Assembly (NCBI RefSeq): GCF_900119485.1
Contig: NZ_FPJZ01000011.1
Span: 55,969 to 79,833 of the forward strand
Direction: 5' to 3'
Length of the DNA: 23,865 bases
Source of the DNA: Thermoactinomyces sp. DSM 45891
GTDB taxonomy: Bacteria; Bacillota; Bacilli; Thermoactinomycetales; Thermoactinomycetaceae
Part shown: one piece after another, positions 15,834 to 22,957 of the stretch
How the letters are laid out: each line of letters opens with the position of its first letter
Position numbering within the stretch: position 1 is the stretch's first letter
Program-made: the position numbers and the translations under genes
Notes under the pieces: model-generated
What the model was told of the DNA's origin: nothing
Database searches by the model: none
The model's input: the letters and a program-made list of their open reading frames with translations, nothing else

Positions 15834-16526
15834 TTATACATGCGCGATAACACGCTCACTTAATTGTCCATCCTTAATCATCAACACTCGGTCACATAGA
15901 TCAAGGACTCGTTCATCATGAGTAACCATAATGGCAGATTTACCTCGCGATTTCACTTCCTTGGCGATCATTTCGACGATATCTCGACCGCGTTTAGAGT
16001 CAAGGCTGGCAGTCGGTTCATCAGCTAGGATCAATTCGGGATCGTTCATCCATGCACGAGCGATGGCAACACGCTGTTTCTCTCCACCCGATAACTGCTC
16101 TGGGTAATGGTTTCGACGATGAAATAAGCCCATTTGCTTGAGCAACTGATCTGATTTTTGTTTGGCTTCTTTCTCTTTCTTTCCCGCCAATTTAGACACA
16201 AGCAGTAACTGATCTTGTACAGATAAAAACGAAACGAGATTAGAAGATTGAAAAATAAATCCGATTTTCTCTAAGCGCACTTGCGCCATCTCATTTTTAG
16301 TAAGTTTCGTTACATCTTGATTATCAAGGAGAAAGCGACCTTCGCTAGGAGAGAGTAAAGCGCCCATAATCGATAATAGGGTACTTTTCCCTGAACCCGA
16401 TGGGCCGATGATCGCGACAAACTCCCCCGTTTGGACATGGAGGGAAACTTGATCTACTGCCTTAACCAAGGTAGTACCTTCTCCATACCATTTGCTGATA
16501 TGCTCCAACAAAACTTTTCCGCTCAT
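15834..16526 (-). CDS. hrtA: ABC transporter ATPase, HrtA-like
   Basis: A 230-residue ATPase with Walker A GPSGSGKST (about 41-49), Q-loop FQSSN, signature LSGGEKQR, Walker B LILADEPTASLD and switch histidine VTHD. This is the MacB/LolD-type family that pairs with FtsX-like permeases. Its start overlaps the hrtB stop by one base (TAATG). With hssRS upstream it is best read as the ATPase of the HrtAB haem efflux pump. The ATPase class is certain; the substrate is inferred from the neighbours. Confidence 0.85.
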   Translation of the reverse strand: MSGKVLLEHISKWYGEGTTLVKAVDQVSLHVQTGEFVAIIGPSGSGKSTLLSIMGALLSPSEGRFLLDNQDVTKLTKNEMAQVRLEKIGFIFQSSNLVSFLSVQDQLLLVSKLAGKKEKEAKQKSDQLLKQMGLFHRRNHYPEQLSGGEKQRVAIARAWMNDPELILADEPTASLDSKRGRDIVEMIAKEVKSRGKSAIMVTHDERVLDLCDRVLMIKDGQLSERVIAHV

Positions 16527-17629
16527 TACTCCACCCTCCCGATTGCTTCGACTGCATCAATTTTTAAAATCTGATAGAGCGATAATAGAGATCCGATGAT
16601 TGAAACAACGAAAAACAGTCCTGAGAATAAAGCGATTGTGAAGGCATCTAGTTCGAATGGGACACTGGATGAAATCAAAGCTTGGGCACCGTAGGAAAGC
16701 CCTATGCTACACAATATGACCAGTGCAATAATAACTAACATCTGCGCCATTAGACTTCGTGTGAGCTGTGCTGTACTCGCCCCAATGGCTTTTAAAACTC
16801 CATACATACTTGTTTTTTGTAGAGTAATAACATAGAAAAACACAGCTTGCACAAAAGAAGCAATAACAAATAAGAATACCATCATCATATTTAATGTACT
16901 CTGCTCTTCTTTATATCCTGGGATATTTTGCAAAGCATCCTCTTTCGTAATGATATCGATATCTTTTACTTTGCTTTGTAGTGTACTGACATTGGATGAA
17001 TCCATTTTTACAGAAATGGCATTATAATAATTTGTTGTTTCGGCAGTTTGCTTGATCGGAATGGCCTGCCAATCATGTAGGTTCATAAACACAACAGGCG
17101 AGTGACTATACATCTGTCCCGTTGTAAAACCAACTACCTGCCATCTTTGATCAGTATCAGGGTCCTCTATCCAATCACCTATTTGAATCCCTTTCTTACT
17201 AAGAGATTGATCAATAACCACTTCGTTTTTTGTATCATTCCTTAGCCTTTTCCCTTCTATGACTTCAGGGGCTAGAAATCCATTTGCATCAGTAGCAAAG
17301 ACAGCAATATCAACCTTGCGGTCTGTTCCTTGCTTCACGATCGAAAGCATTTTTTGACCAAATGGTGTTACTTCTCCAGGCTTGGAAAGCTTTTGAATCT
17401 CAATCCATTTGTCTTCTGAGATTCGAGATCGATTTAATTTCTTATCTGCATTAGGCTGAACGATAAAATGAGTTGCTTCTATATGTTGAAAGGAAGAAGC
17501 ATTTTCTGAAGATAATCCATTCGCTAAGCCCGATATAAGGAACACTAACCATGTGATCAGAATCATGATGATACTAATGAGCAAGAAGCGTAGTTTCGAA
17601 TATTTGATTTCTCTCAGAGCCAGAAACAT
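16526..17629 (-). CDS. hrtB: ABC permease, HrtB-like (FtsX family)
   Basis: A 367-residue permease: one N-terminal membrane helix (about 12-36), a large extracytoplasmic domain (about 37-245), and three C-terminal helices, the topology of MacB/FtsX-type subunits. The opening FLALREIKYSKLRFLLI is typical of HrtB. HrtAB relieves haem toxicity. The ATG at 17629 has GGAGGA seven bases upstream; the ATG at 17647 is part of that site and is rejected. An HssR-like direct repeat and a TATAAT lie immediately upstream. Confidence 0.85.
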   Translation of the reverse strand: MFLALREIKYSKLRFLLISIIMILITWLVFLISGLANGLSSENASSFQHIEATHFIVQPNADKKLNRSRISEDKWIEIQKLSKPGEVTPFGQKMLSIVKQGTDRKVDIAVFATDANGFLAPEVIEGKRLRNDTKNEVVIDQSLSKKGIQIGDWIEDPDTDQRWQVVGFTTGQMYSHSPVVFMNLHDWQAIPIKQTAETTNYYNAISVKMDSSNVSTLQSKVKDIDIITKEDALQNIPGYKEEQSTLNMMMVFLFVIASFVQAVFFYVITLQKTSMYGVLKAIGASTAQLTRSLMAQMLVIIALVILCSIGLSYGAQALISSSVPFELDAFTIALFSGLFFVVSIIGSLLSLYQILKIDAVEAIGRVE

Positions 17630-17664
17630 CTTGATTTCCTCCTCCATCTCGACTATCTGGCTCT

Positions 17665-17697
17665 ATTATAATGAGGAATTATGAACATCAAATGAAT
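17665..17697 (-). promoter_or_regulatory. hrtBA promoter with HssR-like direct repeat
   Basis: On the minus strand, ATTCATTTG and GTTCATAAT (17697-17678) repeat with an 11-base period. The Staphylococcus HssR site, as I recall it, is GTTCATATT twice with a 2-base gap, the same period; matches are 6 and 8 of 9. A TATAAT (17670-17665) follows at the right distance. hrtBA can thus be induced separately from hssRS. Confidence 0.65.
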
Positions 17698-17703
17698 AAA
17701 AAG

Positions 17704-19089
17704 TTACATAGGAAGCCTGATGAGAAACTGAGTTCCTTTTCCTTCCTGACTCGTAACCTCAATCGAACCCTCATGCATCTCTACAATCTTCTTGGTAATG
17801 GCAAGCCCAAGCCCAGTACCGTGCTCATTTCTGGTCCGCGCTGGATCTACCTTATAAAAACGGTCAAAAATATATGGCAGGTTTTCGCTAGGCATCCCGA
17901 TTCCCGTATCAGCAATCAACACTTGTACCTCTTTTGTATTAGGATGAGTAGGGCAAATTTTCACGACAACTGTGCCGTTTGGGTCGGTGAACTTTACACT
18001 ATTGGTAATCAGATTACTCCACGCTTGGTAAAGTAGTTTGGGATCTGCATGAATCATCGTCTGAGGGAGCTCCATCTCAATGGTTAGATCCTTCTCTCTC
18101 CATTGCCATTCAGACATAAAGATCACTTGTTTGATCTGATCAGATAGATCAAAAGCCGTTTTCTCTATGGATCCCCCTTCTTTATCTAAGGAGGCGAGGG
18201 TTAACAATTGTTTGCTTAATACGGATAGCCGATAGCTTTCACTCTCCACAATCTCTAAATAGCGCTGTTGCTGCTCTCTAGTCAAATCCTCTGTCTGTAA
18301 GGTTTTCGTAAAACCTTGAATTGAAGTGAGTGGAGATTGAATCTCGTGTGACACATTGGAAACGAATTCTTGCCTCATTTCATCTAGATTTTTGACACTT
18401 TGCGCCATCTGGGAGAAGGTAAGAGCTAGTTTTCCGATTTCATCTTTACGCTGAGTCGGTAAATAGAGATCATACTCGCCCTGTTCTACTAATTTGGTAG
18501 CATGTGTTAAATCTCGGATGGGTTTTACCACATAATATGTACTAATCAAAACAAACAAAACACTTAATCCAATAATAAGAGCAATCAGAACCGCAAAAAA
18601 GATGCGCATCTCTCCAAATTGGTAACCAATATCAGGGCGGAGAAAGACAGCTTGTTTCTTCCCATCTAATTCAATCGGCATACCAATCGTATTCCGCAAT
18701 TCATCATCAAAGAAACCCGTTACAAATGCCTCTCTAGGGAACTGTTCGATTCCGTGATATACCTCTCCCTGTAAAACCTGATCAATCGAAGTAGGAGATA
18801 AATGATTCATCCGAAAAGGCTTTCCAAAAAAGGTTGGTTCTTTTCGTTCATCGAATAAGGCAATCTGATAACCCAATCGAGAAATATGTTGCAGATATTC
18901 ATCTAATTGGATTCCAGGATTATCACGATGAAACGAAACAATGGTTTGAGTCATCTGAGTAATCTTTTGGTCATTAAACGATTTTAGCTTAACCTGGTAA
19001 TAGAGATTACTTCCCAAAAAAGCAACAATACCACTCACTATCATGATACAGATCGTGGTGATGGTAAATCGAGAATAGAGTGTCTTCAC
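17704..19089 (-). CDS. hssS: Haem-responsive sensor histidine kinase HssS
   Basis: A 461-residue membrane kinase. Two membrane helices (about 9-31 and 164-187) flank an extracytoplasmic sensor with segments shared with S. aureus HssS as I recall it: GYQI, YHGI, FVTGFFDDE and RPDIG before the second helix. Then come HAMP, HisKA with NVSHEIQSP (His about 249), and the ATPase with N box NLITNSVKF, DTGIGMP and GTGLGLAI. It starts at a GTG that overlaps the hssR stop by one base (TAGTG), with GGAGGT upstream. It senses haem stress and phosphorylates HssR. Confidence 0.87.
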   Translation of the reverse strand: MKTLYSRFTITTICIMIVSGIVAFLGSNLYYQVKLKSFNDQKITQMTQTIVSFHRDNPGIQLDEYLQHISRLGYQIALFDERKEPTFFGKPFRMNHLSPTSIDQVLQGEVYHGIEQFPREAFVTGFFDDELRNTIGMPIELDGKKQAVFLRPDIGYQFGEMRIFFAVLIALIIGLSVLFVLISTYYVVKPIRDLTHATKLVEQGEYDLYLPTQRKDEIGKLALTFSQMAQSVKNLDEMRQEFVSNVSHEIQSPLTSIQGFTKTLQTEDLTREQQQRYLEIVESESYRLSVLSKQLLTLASLDKEGGSIEKTAFDLSDQIKQVIFMSEWQWREKDLTIEMELPQTMIHADPKLLYQAWSNLITNSVKFTDPNGTVVVKICPTHPNTKEVQVLIADTGIGMPSENLPYIFDRFYKVDPARTRNEHGTGLGLAITKKIVEMHEGSIEVTSQEGKGTQFLIRLPM

Positions 19090-19763
19090 TAGGATCTGAC
19101 CTCCATTTTATACCCAATCCCTCGCACGGTTTTAATAGTAAAGTCGTCTGTCTTAGCTTCAAATCGCTCACGCAAACGCTTTATATGTACATCAACGGTC
19201 CGAACATCCCCTACAAAGTCATAGCCCCATACCAATTGAATTAATTCATCTCTAGTAAAAACTCGATTGGGATAACTAGCTAGTTGGGATAATAGTTCAA
19301 ACTCCTTCAGTGGGAGAATAACAGAGTTTCCCTTACACCGAATCACATAACTTTTGCGATCGATCATCGTTTCGCCAATTGTAATAATGTCAGAGTGAAC
19401 CATCGAGTAGCGGCGAAGCAATGCCTTTACACGAAATAAAACCTCCCTTGGCTCAAACGGTTTGACGATATAGTCATCCGTCCCACACTCAAATCCTTTT
19501 TCTTTATCCTGCAGCTGATCCTTCGCTGTCAGCATAATAACCGGGATATCATAATAATCCCGTATCTCTTTACACAACTCATATCCATTTTTTTTAGGCA
19601 TCATCAAATCGATAATCGCTAAATGAATTTGCTGTTTCTCTAGAATCTCAATTGCCGTCTCTCCATCTCCAGCTTCCCACACGTTCAGCCCTTCTTTTTG
19701 GAGATGAAATCGAACCAGTTCGCAAATATGAACATCATCATCTGCGATTAAGATATGAATCAT
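19089..19763 (-). CDS. hssR: Response regulator HssR (OmpR/PhoB type)
   Basis: A 224-residue regulator: receiver with acidic pocket DDD (8-10), phospho-acceptor Asp52 in IIDLMMP and conserved Lys in VKPFEP, then a winged-helix DNA-binding domain ending VDVHIKRLRERF...VRGIGYKME. Similarity to HssR runs through DKEKGFECGTDDY. The ATG at 19763 follows AAAAGGTGA by five bases; a GTG at 19772 overlaps that site and is rejected. It is the first gene of hssRS, with a good promoter at 19807-19834. Confidence 0.87.
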   Translation of the reverse strand: MIHILIADDDVHICELVRFHLQKEGLNVWEAGDGETAIEILEKQQIHLAIIDLMMPKKNGYELCKEIRDYYDIPVIMLTAKDQLQDKEKGFECGTDDYIVKPFEPREVLFRVKALLRRYSMVHSDIITIGETMIDRKSYVIRCKGNSVILPLKEFELLSQLASYPNRVFTRDELIQLVWGYDFVGDVRTVDVHIKRLRERFEAKTDDFTIKTVRGIGYKMEVRS

Positions 19764-19806
19764 AGATTTCACCTTTTCCCGCTAATCCTTTTTTCGCTTC
19801 TCTTCT

Positions 19807-19834
19807 ATTATATAGAATGCTTGAAGCCTCTCAA
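19807..19834 (-). promoter_or_regulatory. Sigma-A promoter of hssRS
   Basis: Minus strand: TTGAGA (19834-19829), 16-base spacer, TATAAT (19812-19807). The -35 hexamer is part of one arm of an 11-bp inverted repeat. Confidence 0.6.
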
Positions 19835-19856
19835 AGCTATCCGCCTTGAGAGGCTT
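19824..19856. terminator. 11-bp hairpin between the DUF2690 gene and hssR
   Basis: Perfect arms at 19824-19834 and 19846-19856 with an 11-nt loop. It lies after the stop of the secreted-protein gene, as a terminator would, but the T-rich tail is on the plus strand side, and one arm carries the hssRS -35. Terminator or operator; not resolved. Confidence 0.5.
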
Positions 19857-19918
19857 GTTTTGTTTCTTTAAGCGATATTAATAACAAATTTTACTGCCTA
19901 CCGTCCGTTACCATCTTT

Positions 19919-20392
19919 TCAATATGAGTCTGTTCGTGTTTGAAAGACAGCACCACTATTAGGTAGATAGTACATTCCTGAAGCATAAGATGTCCTAGGA
20001 TCTAAATCATACACCATCGGAGTAAAACAAAATGTCTGACCATTAATCACTTCCCCATTTCCTCCCGCAGACTCGCAACTGAACTTTTTCCCATCTGTAT
20101 TCCGGGTTACAAATGCATTGGCTTTCCAAGGCCAAGCGATTGGGTTAAACATCGTGATTCTTGCCCAAGCTGTTTTACACGCATTACTAAATCGCAACTC
20201 TACAATACCGATGTTAGTGTTATCGGGCCCCTTTAGATATGAGCTTCTTTTTGTTTCAACACTGCCATCACAATTGCTATAGGAAGGGCTTTTTCCATCA
20301 AAATGATGGTTTTCGGCAAACACTTCCAGATTAAATATAAGGCTACCTGTAAACAAAAGAAATAGAGAGAGCAAAAACGTTTTTTTAGCCAA
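19919..20392 (-). CDS. Secreted DUF2690-type protein
   Basis: A 157-residue exported protein. The signal peptide (about 1-26, ending VFA) is followed by a small domain with four cysteines (SNCDG, SNACKTAWARI, FSCES, TFCFTP) that could form two disulphides. VELRFSNACKTAWARI is the core of DUF2690, a family of secreted proteins of unknown function in Bacilli and actinomycetes. It starts at a TTG with AAGGAG nine bases upstream; I see no better ATG. The upstream region holds two inverted repeats. Confidence 0.8.
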   Translation of the reverse strand: MAKKTFLLSLFLLFTGSLIFNLEVFAENHHFDGKSPSYSNCDGSVETKRSSYLKGPDNTNIGIVELRFSNACKTAWARITMFNPIAWPWKANAFVTRNTDGKKFSCESAGGNGEVINGQTFCFTPMVYDLDPRTSYASGMYYLPNSGAVFQTRTDSY

Positions 20393-20413
20393 GAAAATCT
20401 TCTCCTTTTTTCA

Positions 20414-20433
20414 TTGATAGATCACACTATCAA
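20414..20433 (-). promoter_or_regulatory. Perfect inverted repeat before the DUF2690 gene
   Basis: TTGATAG, 6 bases, CTATCAA, about 20 bases before the TTG start. The size suits a dimeric repressor site or a leader hairpin next to the ribosome binding site. Confidence 0.45.
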
Positions 20434-20445
20434 AATGTGTAATAT

Positions 20446-20481
20446 TTGCAATATTTTGTATTATTAATCAAAACATTGCAA
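20446..20481. repeat. 13-bp inverted repeat upstream of the DUF2690 gene
   Basis: TTGCAATATTTTG (20446-20458) and CAAAACATTGCAA (20469-20481) pair at 12 of 13 positions around a 10-base AT-only centre. Confidence 0.5.
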
Positions 20482-20573
20482 CTGTCAAGTATGTACTCAC
20501 CCTCCATCTTTATTCCCTTAGTATTTCAGTTCTTGCTCAAGATTTCCTCTAATTGATATTGTATAACAATAAA

Positions 20574-20617
20574 TAAAGCAAGCAAGGAAATTCTAGATAG
20601 GCTCCTTGCTTGCTTTA
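20574..20617 (-). terminator. Terminator of the Fic gene
   Basis: A perfect 15-bp stem (20603-20617 with 20574-20588) lies 28 bases past the Fic stop and is followed on the minus strand by a T-rich tail (TTTATTGTT). Confidence 0.8.
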
Positions 20618-20644
20618 TACAAATTCTGGATCAACACCTTTTTC

Positions 20645-21400
20645 TTAAAGATGGCTGCCAGACCCCCCTGAGCAAACTGTTAAATAGAAGGTAATTGATT
20701 TTTCAGCTAGCTGGGTGAGAAATCCTAGAAAATCATCAGGATTTCCAGTATCATCATATTTTTGGAGCGCTTCATAGTAAGCTACTCGCTCCTCAACCGG
20801 AAGGATAATAGGCGGATAACCTCGCTTCATTAATTCTAGATTCGTAATAAGCCTTGCAGTTCGCCCATTTCCGTCAATAAATGGATGAATACGAACAAAA
20901 TCACAGTGAAGATACGCAACCTGTTCTAGCGGGTGAAGCGTACTCCATTCCCCGTAATATTTTTGTATCAACTGTTCCATTTGAATAGAAACTTCCCACG
21001 GCTGGGGTGGTAAATGGTCTCCAACCGTAACCGGAACACTTCGATAGCGCCCCGCATCATTCGGACGAATACGGTTTAGTACAATTGCATGGATTTGCTT
21101 AATCTGAAACTCACTTAACTTCTCTTCTGCTTGAACCAACTCTTCTAAGTATAGAATCGCTTCCTTATGGTCGATTGCTTCCAGATGATCTTTAAGAGGT
21201 TTCCCTCCTATAGTCATTCCACTTTCTAAAACCACGCGGGTCTCCATTAAAGAAAGACTATTCCCCTCAATTGCATTCGAATGATAGGTCCAATCCACAA
21301 TAAATTTTTCTCTAATGCTATTTTCAGTGTCAGGATGAATCTGATTTCTTTGTCTCAATAGCTGCAACTGTTCTCGCATAGAATCCACTTTGGTAAACAT
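20645..21400 (-). CDS. Fic family protein (probable class II AMP-transferase)
   Basis: A 251-residue soluble protein with the full Fic motif HPFIDGNGRTAR (about residue 168), including the catalytic His and the nucleotide-binding GNGR. An inhibitory-helix motif (TYHSNAIEGN, S/T-x-x-x-E-G/N, about residue 40) precedes the core, as in self-inhibited class II Fic enzymes, which attach AMP to hydroxyl side chains of target proteins. No antitoxin gene is needed in that class, and none is present. The ATG at 21400 follows AAGGGGAAGAG; a reading from 21469 would cross the promoter. The target is unknown. Confidence 0.9.
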   Translation of the reverse strand: MFTKVDSMREQLQLLRQRNQIHPDTENSIREKFIVDWTYHSNAIEGNSLSLMETRVVLESGMTIGGKPLKDHLEAIDHKEAILYLEELVQAEEKLSEFQIKQIHAIVLNRIRPNDAGRYRSVPVTVGDHLPPQPWEVSIQMEQLIQKYYGEWSTLHPLEQVAYLHCDFVRIHPFIDGNGRTARLITNLELMKRGYPPIILPVEERVAYYEALQKYDDTGNPDDFLGFLTQLAEKSITFYLTVCSGGSGSHL

Positions 21401-21426
21401 AATCTCTTCCCCTTTATCTTGACTAC

Positions 21427-21455
21427 ATTCTATCCAACTAAAATAAAACACACAA
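21427..21455 (-). promoter_or_regulatory. Sigma-A-type promoter of the Fic gene
   Basis: Minus strand: TTGTGT (21455-21450), 17-base spacer, TAGAAT (21432-21427), 27 bases before the start. Confidence 0.5.
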
Positions 21456-21525
21456 TATTTATTCTTCAATACGCGTTATGATAGAAACATTACCAAGCTA
21501 GCTTTCGCACACAGCTTGTCCACCA

Positions 21526-21664
21526 TCACTCCATAAAAATATCCACCCCATTCGATCGAATGATCTTCTTCTCACCGATCAACCCGTTGTTCGAAGCCTT
21601 TATTATTCCTAGCTCAAATCCTGATTTAACAATCATTTTTGTACATCGTTTTGTGTCTATATCC
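21526..21664 (-). other. Detached 3' coding segment that would extend the recombinase in the excised circle
   Basis: No gene starts here, but if the two element ends are joined at the core, the recombinase frame runs on through this stretch for 45 codons (starting K-DIDTKRCTKMIVKSG, ending SNGVDIFME) to a TGA at 21528-21526. In the integrated state the recombinase stops within sigK sequence. The segment is otherwise empty. Confidence 0.5.
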
Positions 21665-21668
21665 TTTT
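21643..21668 (-). other. Left-hand junction of the sigK element (att site, sigK start side)
   Basis: The minus strand runs from sigK (…GTA, 21669) into core AAAA (21668-21665), GGATA, and the element arm TAGACACAAAACGATGT (21659-21643). The arm is the inverted partner of the one at 7637-7653. Confidence 0.8.
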
Positions 21669-21866
21669 TACAATGTGTGCGACTAGACGAAGGTTATGTT
21701 CAATTAATTTATTTCGGGCTTCAGCATCGCCCTCGGCCATAAGCCGGAGACACCGTTCTTCTTCTTGATCGGCTAGTGGTTGGGGAAAAGCGTTATTCTT
21801 AATGTACGATACAAAAAGTACCATCTCCCGAATCACTAAAGAGAGCGCAGTCAAGATTCCGGGCAT
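21657..21866 (-). CDS. sigK: sigK 5' fragment (pro-sigma-K residues 1-66)
   Basis: The ATG at 21866 has GGAGGGG six bases upstream. The product starts MPGILTALSLVIREMVLFVS, the membrane-binding pro-sequence of pro-sigma-K, then YIKNNAFPQP, where B. subtilis pro-sigma-K is cleaved after the Ser before Tyr21, and continues to IEHNLRLVAHIVK, sigma region 2. At K67 the sequence leaves SigK: the frame runs R-I and stops at 21657 inside the element. The unjoined product would be a useless 69-residue peptide. The missing part resumes at 7629 in the same strand and frame. Confidence 0.93.
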   Translation of the reverse strand: MPGILTALSLVIREMVLFVSYIKNNAFPQPLADQEEERCLRLMAEGDAEARNKLIEHNLRLVAHIVKRI

Positions 21867-21905
21867 AAAAATCCCCTCCGATGAGATTTTTCTGTTTCAT
21901 CCATC

Positions 21906-21935
21906 TACTATATGTATCCGCGCCCAGAAGAGTGT
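21906..21935 (-). promoter_or_regulatory. Candidate sigma-K promoter of sigK
   Basis: Minus strand CATATAGTA fits the sigma-K -10 (CATAnnnTA), with AC 17 bases upstream, the sigma-K -35. sigK is known to be transcribed by sigma-E and then by its own product. The site is 40 bases before the start. Confidence 0.5.
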
Positions 21936-22280
21936 CTCTCTGTGCATGTACATATAAATGGTTTATCCTTTTTATCCCTATGCACATGATCTTTTGTCTT
22001 ATGTTAAAGCCACTTAATGAAAAATTTTATGAAGTGTAAAATCCTGCGTTAAGGGGTAAATATCCTTACACCATATAAGAAGGGATCAGGATTTTTGTGT
22101 CTCCAGGCAGTACCATCTGGAAACGGTATGATCTCTCATACACCTAGCTTCTTTCGTAGTAAATATCAATTTTTCTAGATTTACTACGAAGGAAAAAATA
22201 CAGGATGAGAATCAAAACTCCCTCGGTTATCTTTTCTTTCGTAGTAAATTTTTTTCTAACTACGAAAAGAGGATACTTGT
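21936..22280 (+). other. Divergent intergenic region with structured yitT leader
   Basis: No gene is visible. Three nested features can be read: an inverted repeat CACTTAAT/ATGAAGTG (22011-22036, 7 of 8); a larger one AAAATCCTG/CAGGATTTT (22038-22095), followed by a T and enclosing TAAGG/CCTTA; and two hairpins built from one motif, TTTCGTAGTAAA (22151-22267). The last hairpin abuts the yitT ribosome binding site. Confidence 0.6.
22151..22267 (+). repeat. Four copies of TTTCGTAGT as two inverted pairs
   Basis: Direct copies at 22151-22164 and 22236-22249; inverted copies at 22179-22192 and 22259-22267. The first pair matches over 12 bases and extends with G-U pairs; the second over 9. Each copy can pair with either inverted partner. 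Confidence 0.8.
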
Positions 22281-22886
22281 ATGCGGAACAAAATACCGTA
22301 TCAGAAACTTTGTATCATGTTAATTGGAACATTTTTATTGGCTTTCGTCTATTTTCATATAAACTATCAAAACCAATTAGTAGATGGGGGATTTTTCGGG
22401 CTAGCTCTACTAGGAAAATATGCTTTCGGGCTTTCTCCATCGACTACGATTCTTCTCTTAGATATACCTGTTATTTTGTTCATATTACTTCGGAAAGAAT
22501 GGGAACTCATCATTAACACCTCGATTATAACCATTTCTTTCACCTTTTTTTACAGCCTTATGGAACAATATTCTTCGCTTGTGCTCGATTTGTCCGATAT
22601 GCTAATTGTCGCCTCGATTCTTTCAGGCTTAGTCACTGGTTTAGCATTGGGTGTCATCTTACGCTACGGTGGAGCAACAGGTGGGGATGAAATTTTGGGG
22701 CTTTTATTAAGCAAACGATTTGGACTTTCTATCGGAACAACTCTCTTTATCATGGATGCCCTTGTTCTCTTGCTCTCGCTGCTTTATCTCTCCGTTCCAC
22801 ATGTGCTCTATACGATTCTTGCTGTCGGGATTGCAGGGAAGGTTACTACATGGGTTTATCAGTATAAACGAGTCTTTATAACGTAA
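22281..22886 (+). CDS. YitT family membrane protein without the C-terminal DUF2179 domain
   Basis: A 201-residue protein with five or six membrane helices and the YitT signature RYGGATGGDEI (about 133-143) after VTGLALGVIL. Usual YitT proteins are about 280 residues, with a soluble DUF2179 domain; here the protein ends after the membrane part (YQYKRVFIT), as in some short relatives such as YczE-like proteins. The ATG at 22281 has AGAGGA seven bases upstream. Single-gene unit closed by a perfect hairpin. Function in the family is not settled. Confidence 0.82.
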   Translation: MRNKIPYQKLCIMLIGTFLLAFVYFHINYQNQLVDGGFFGLALLGKYAFGLSPSTTILLLDIPVILFILLRKEWELIINTSIITISFTFFYSLMEQYSSLVLDLSDMLIVASILSGLVTGLALGVILRYGGATGGDEILGLLLSKRFGLSIGTTLFIMDALVLLLSLLYLSVPHVLYTILAVGIAGKVTTWVYQYKRVFIT

Positions 22887-22914
22887 GTGGAGGTCACGAC
22901 AGAAATACGAGCGG

Positions 22915-22957
22915 AAAACCTCTTCTAAACAACAAATGTTAGAAGAGGTTTTTTTGT
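22915..22957 (+). terminator. Rho-independent terminator of the yitT-family gene
   Basis: A perfect 14-bp stem (22915-22928 with 22939-22952), 10-nt loop and a run of seven T (22949-22955). Confidence 0.9.

Larger units (their letters stand above)
7626..21668. mobile_element. 14-kb 'skin'-type intervening element splitting sigK
   Basis: The interval separates sigK codons 1-66 (21866-21669) from codons 67-116 (7629-7483). The core AAAA occurs at both ends (7626-7629 and 21665-21668), so the repeat-to-repeat unit is 14,039 bp. Element-side arms are inverted copies, and a serine recombinase ends at one junction. Crossing over within the core gives GTA-AAA-AAG-TTT, so SigK reads V-K-K-F without a scar. 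Cargo: recombinase, small ORF, cvfC, a germination operon, lipoprotein, haem sensor and efflux genes, secreted DUF2690 protein, Fic protein. There are no phage structural genes, unlike the prophage-like B. subtilis skin. Excision itself is not shown by sequence. Confidence 0.85.

Noticed and set aside
21799..21987. 62-codon minus-strand ORF over the sigK promoter
   Set aside because: It overlaps the sigK start in another frame and covers the sigma-K-like promoter.
22205..22516. 103-codon plus-strand ORF before and across the yitT start
   Set aside because: It overlaps the clear YitT frame, lacks a ribosome binding site and reads through the hairpin motif.
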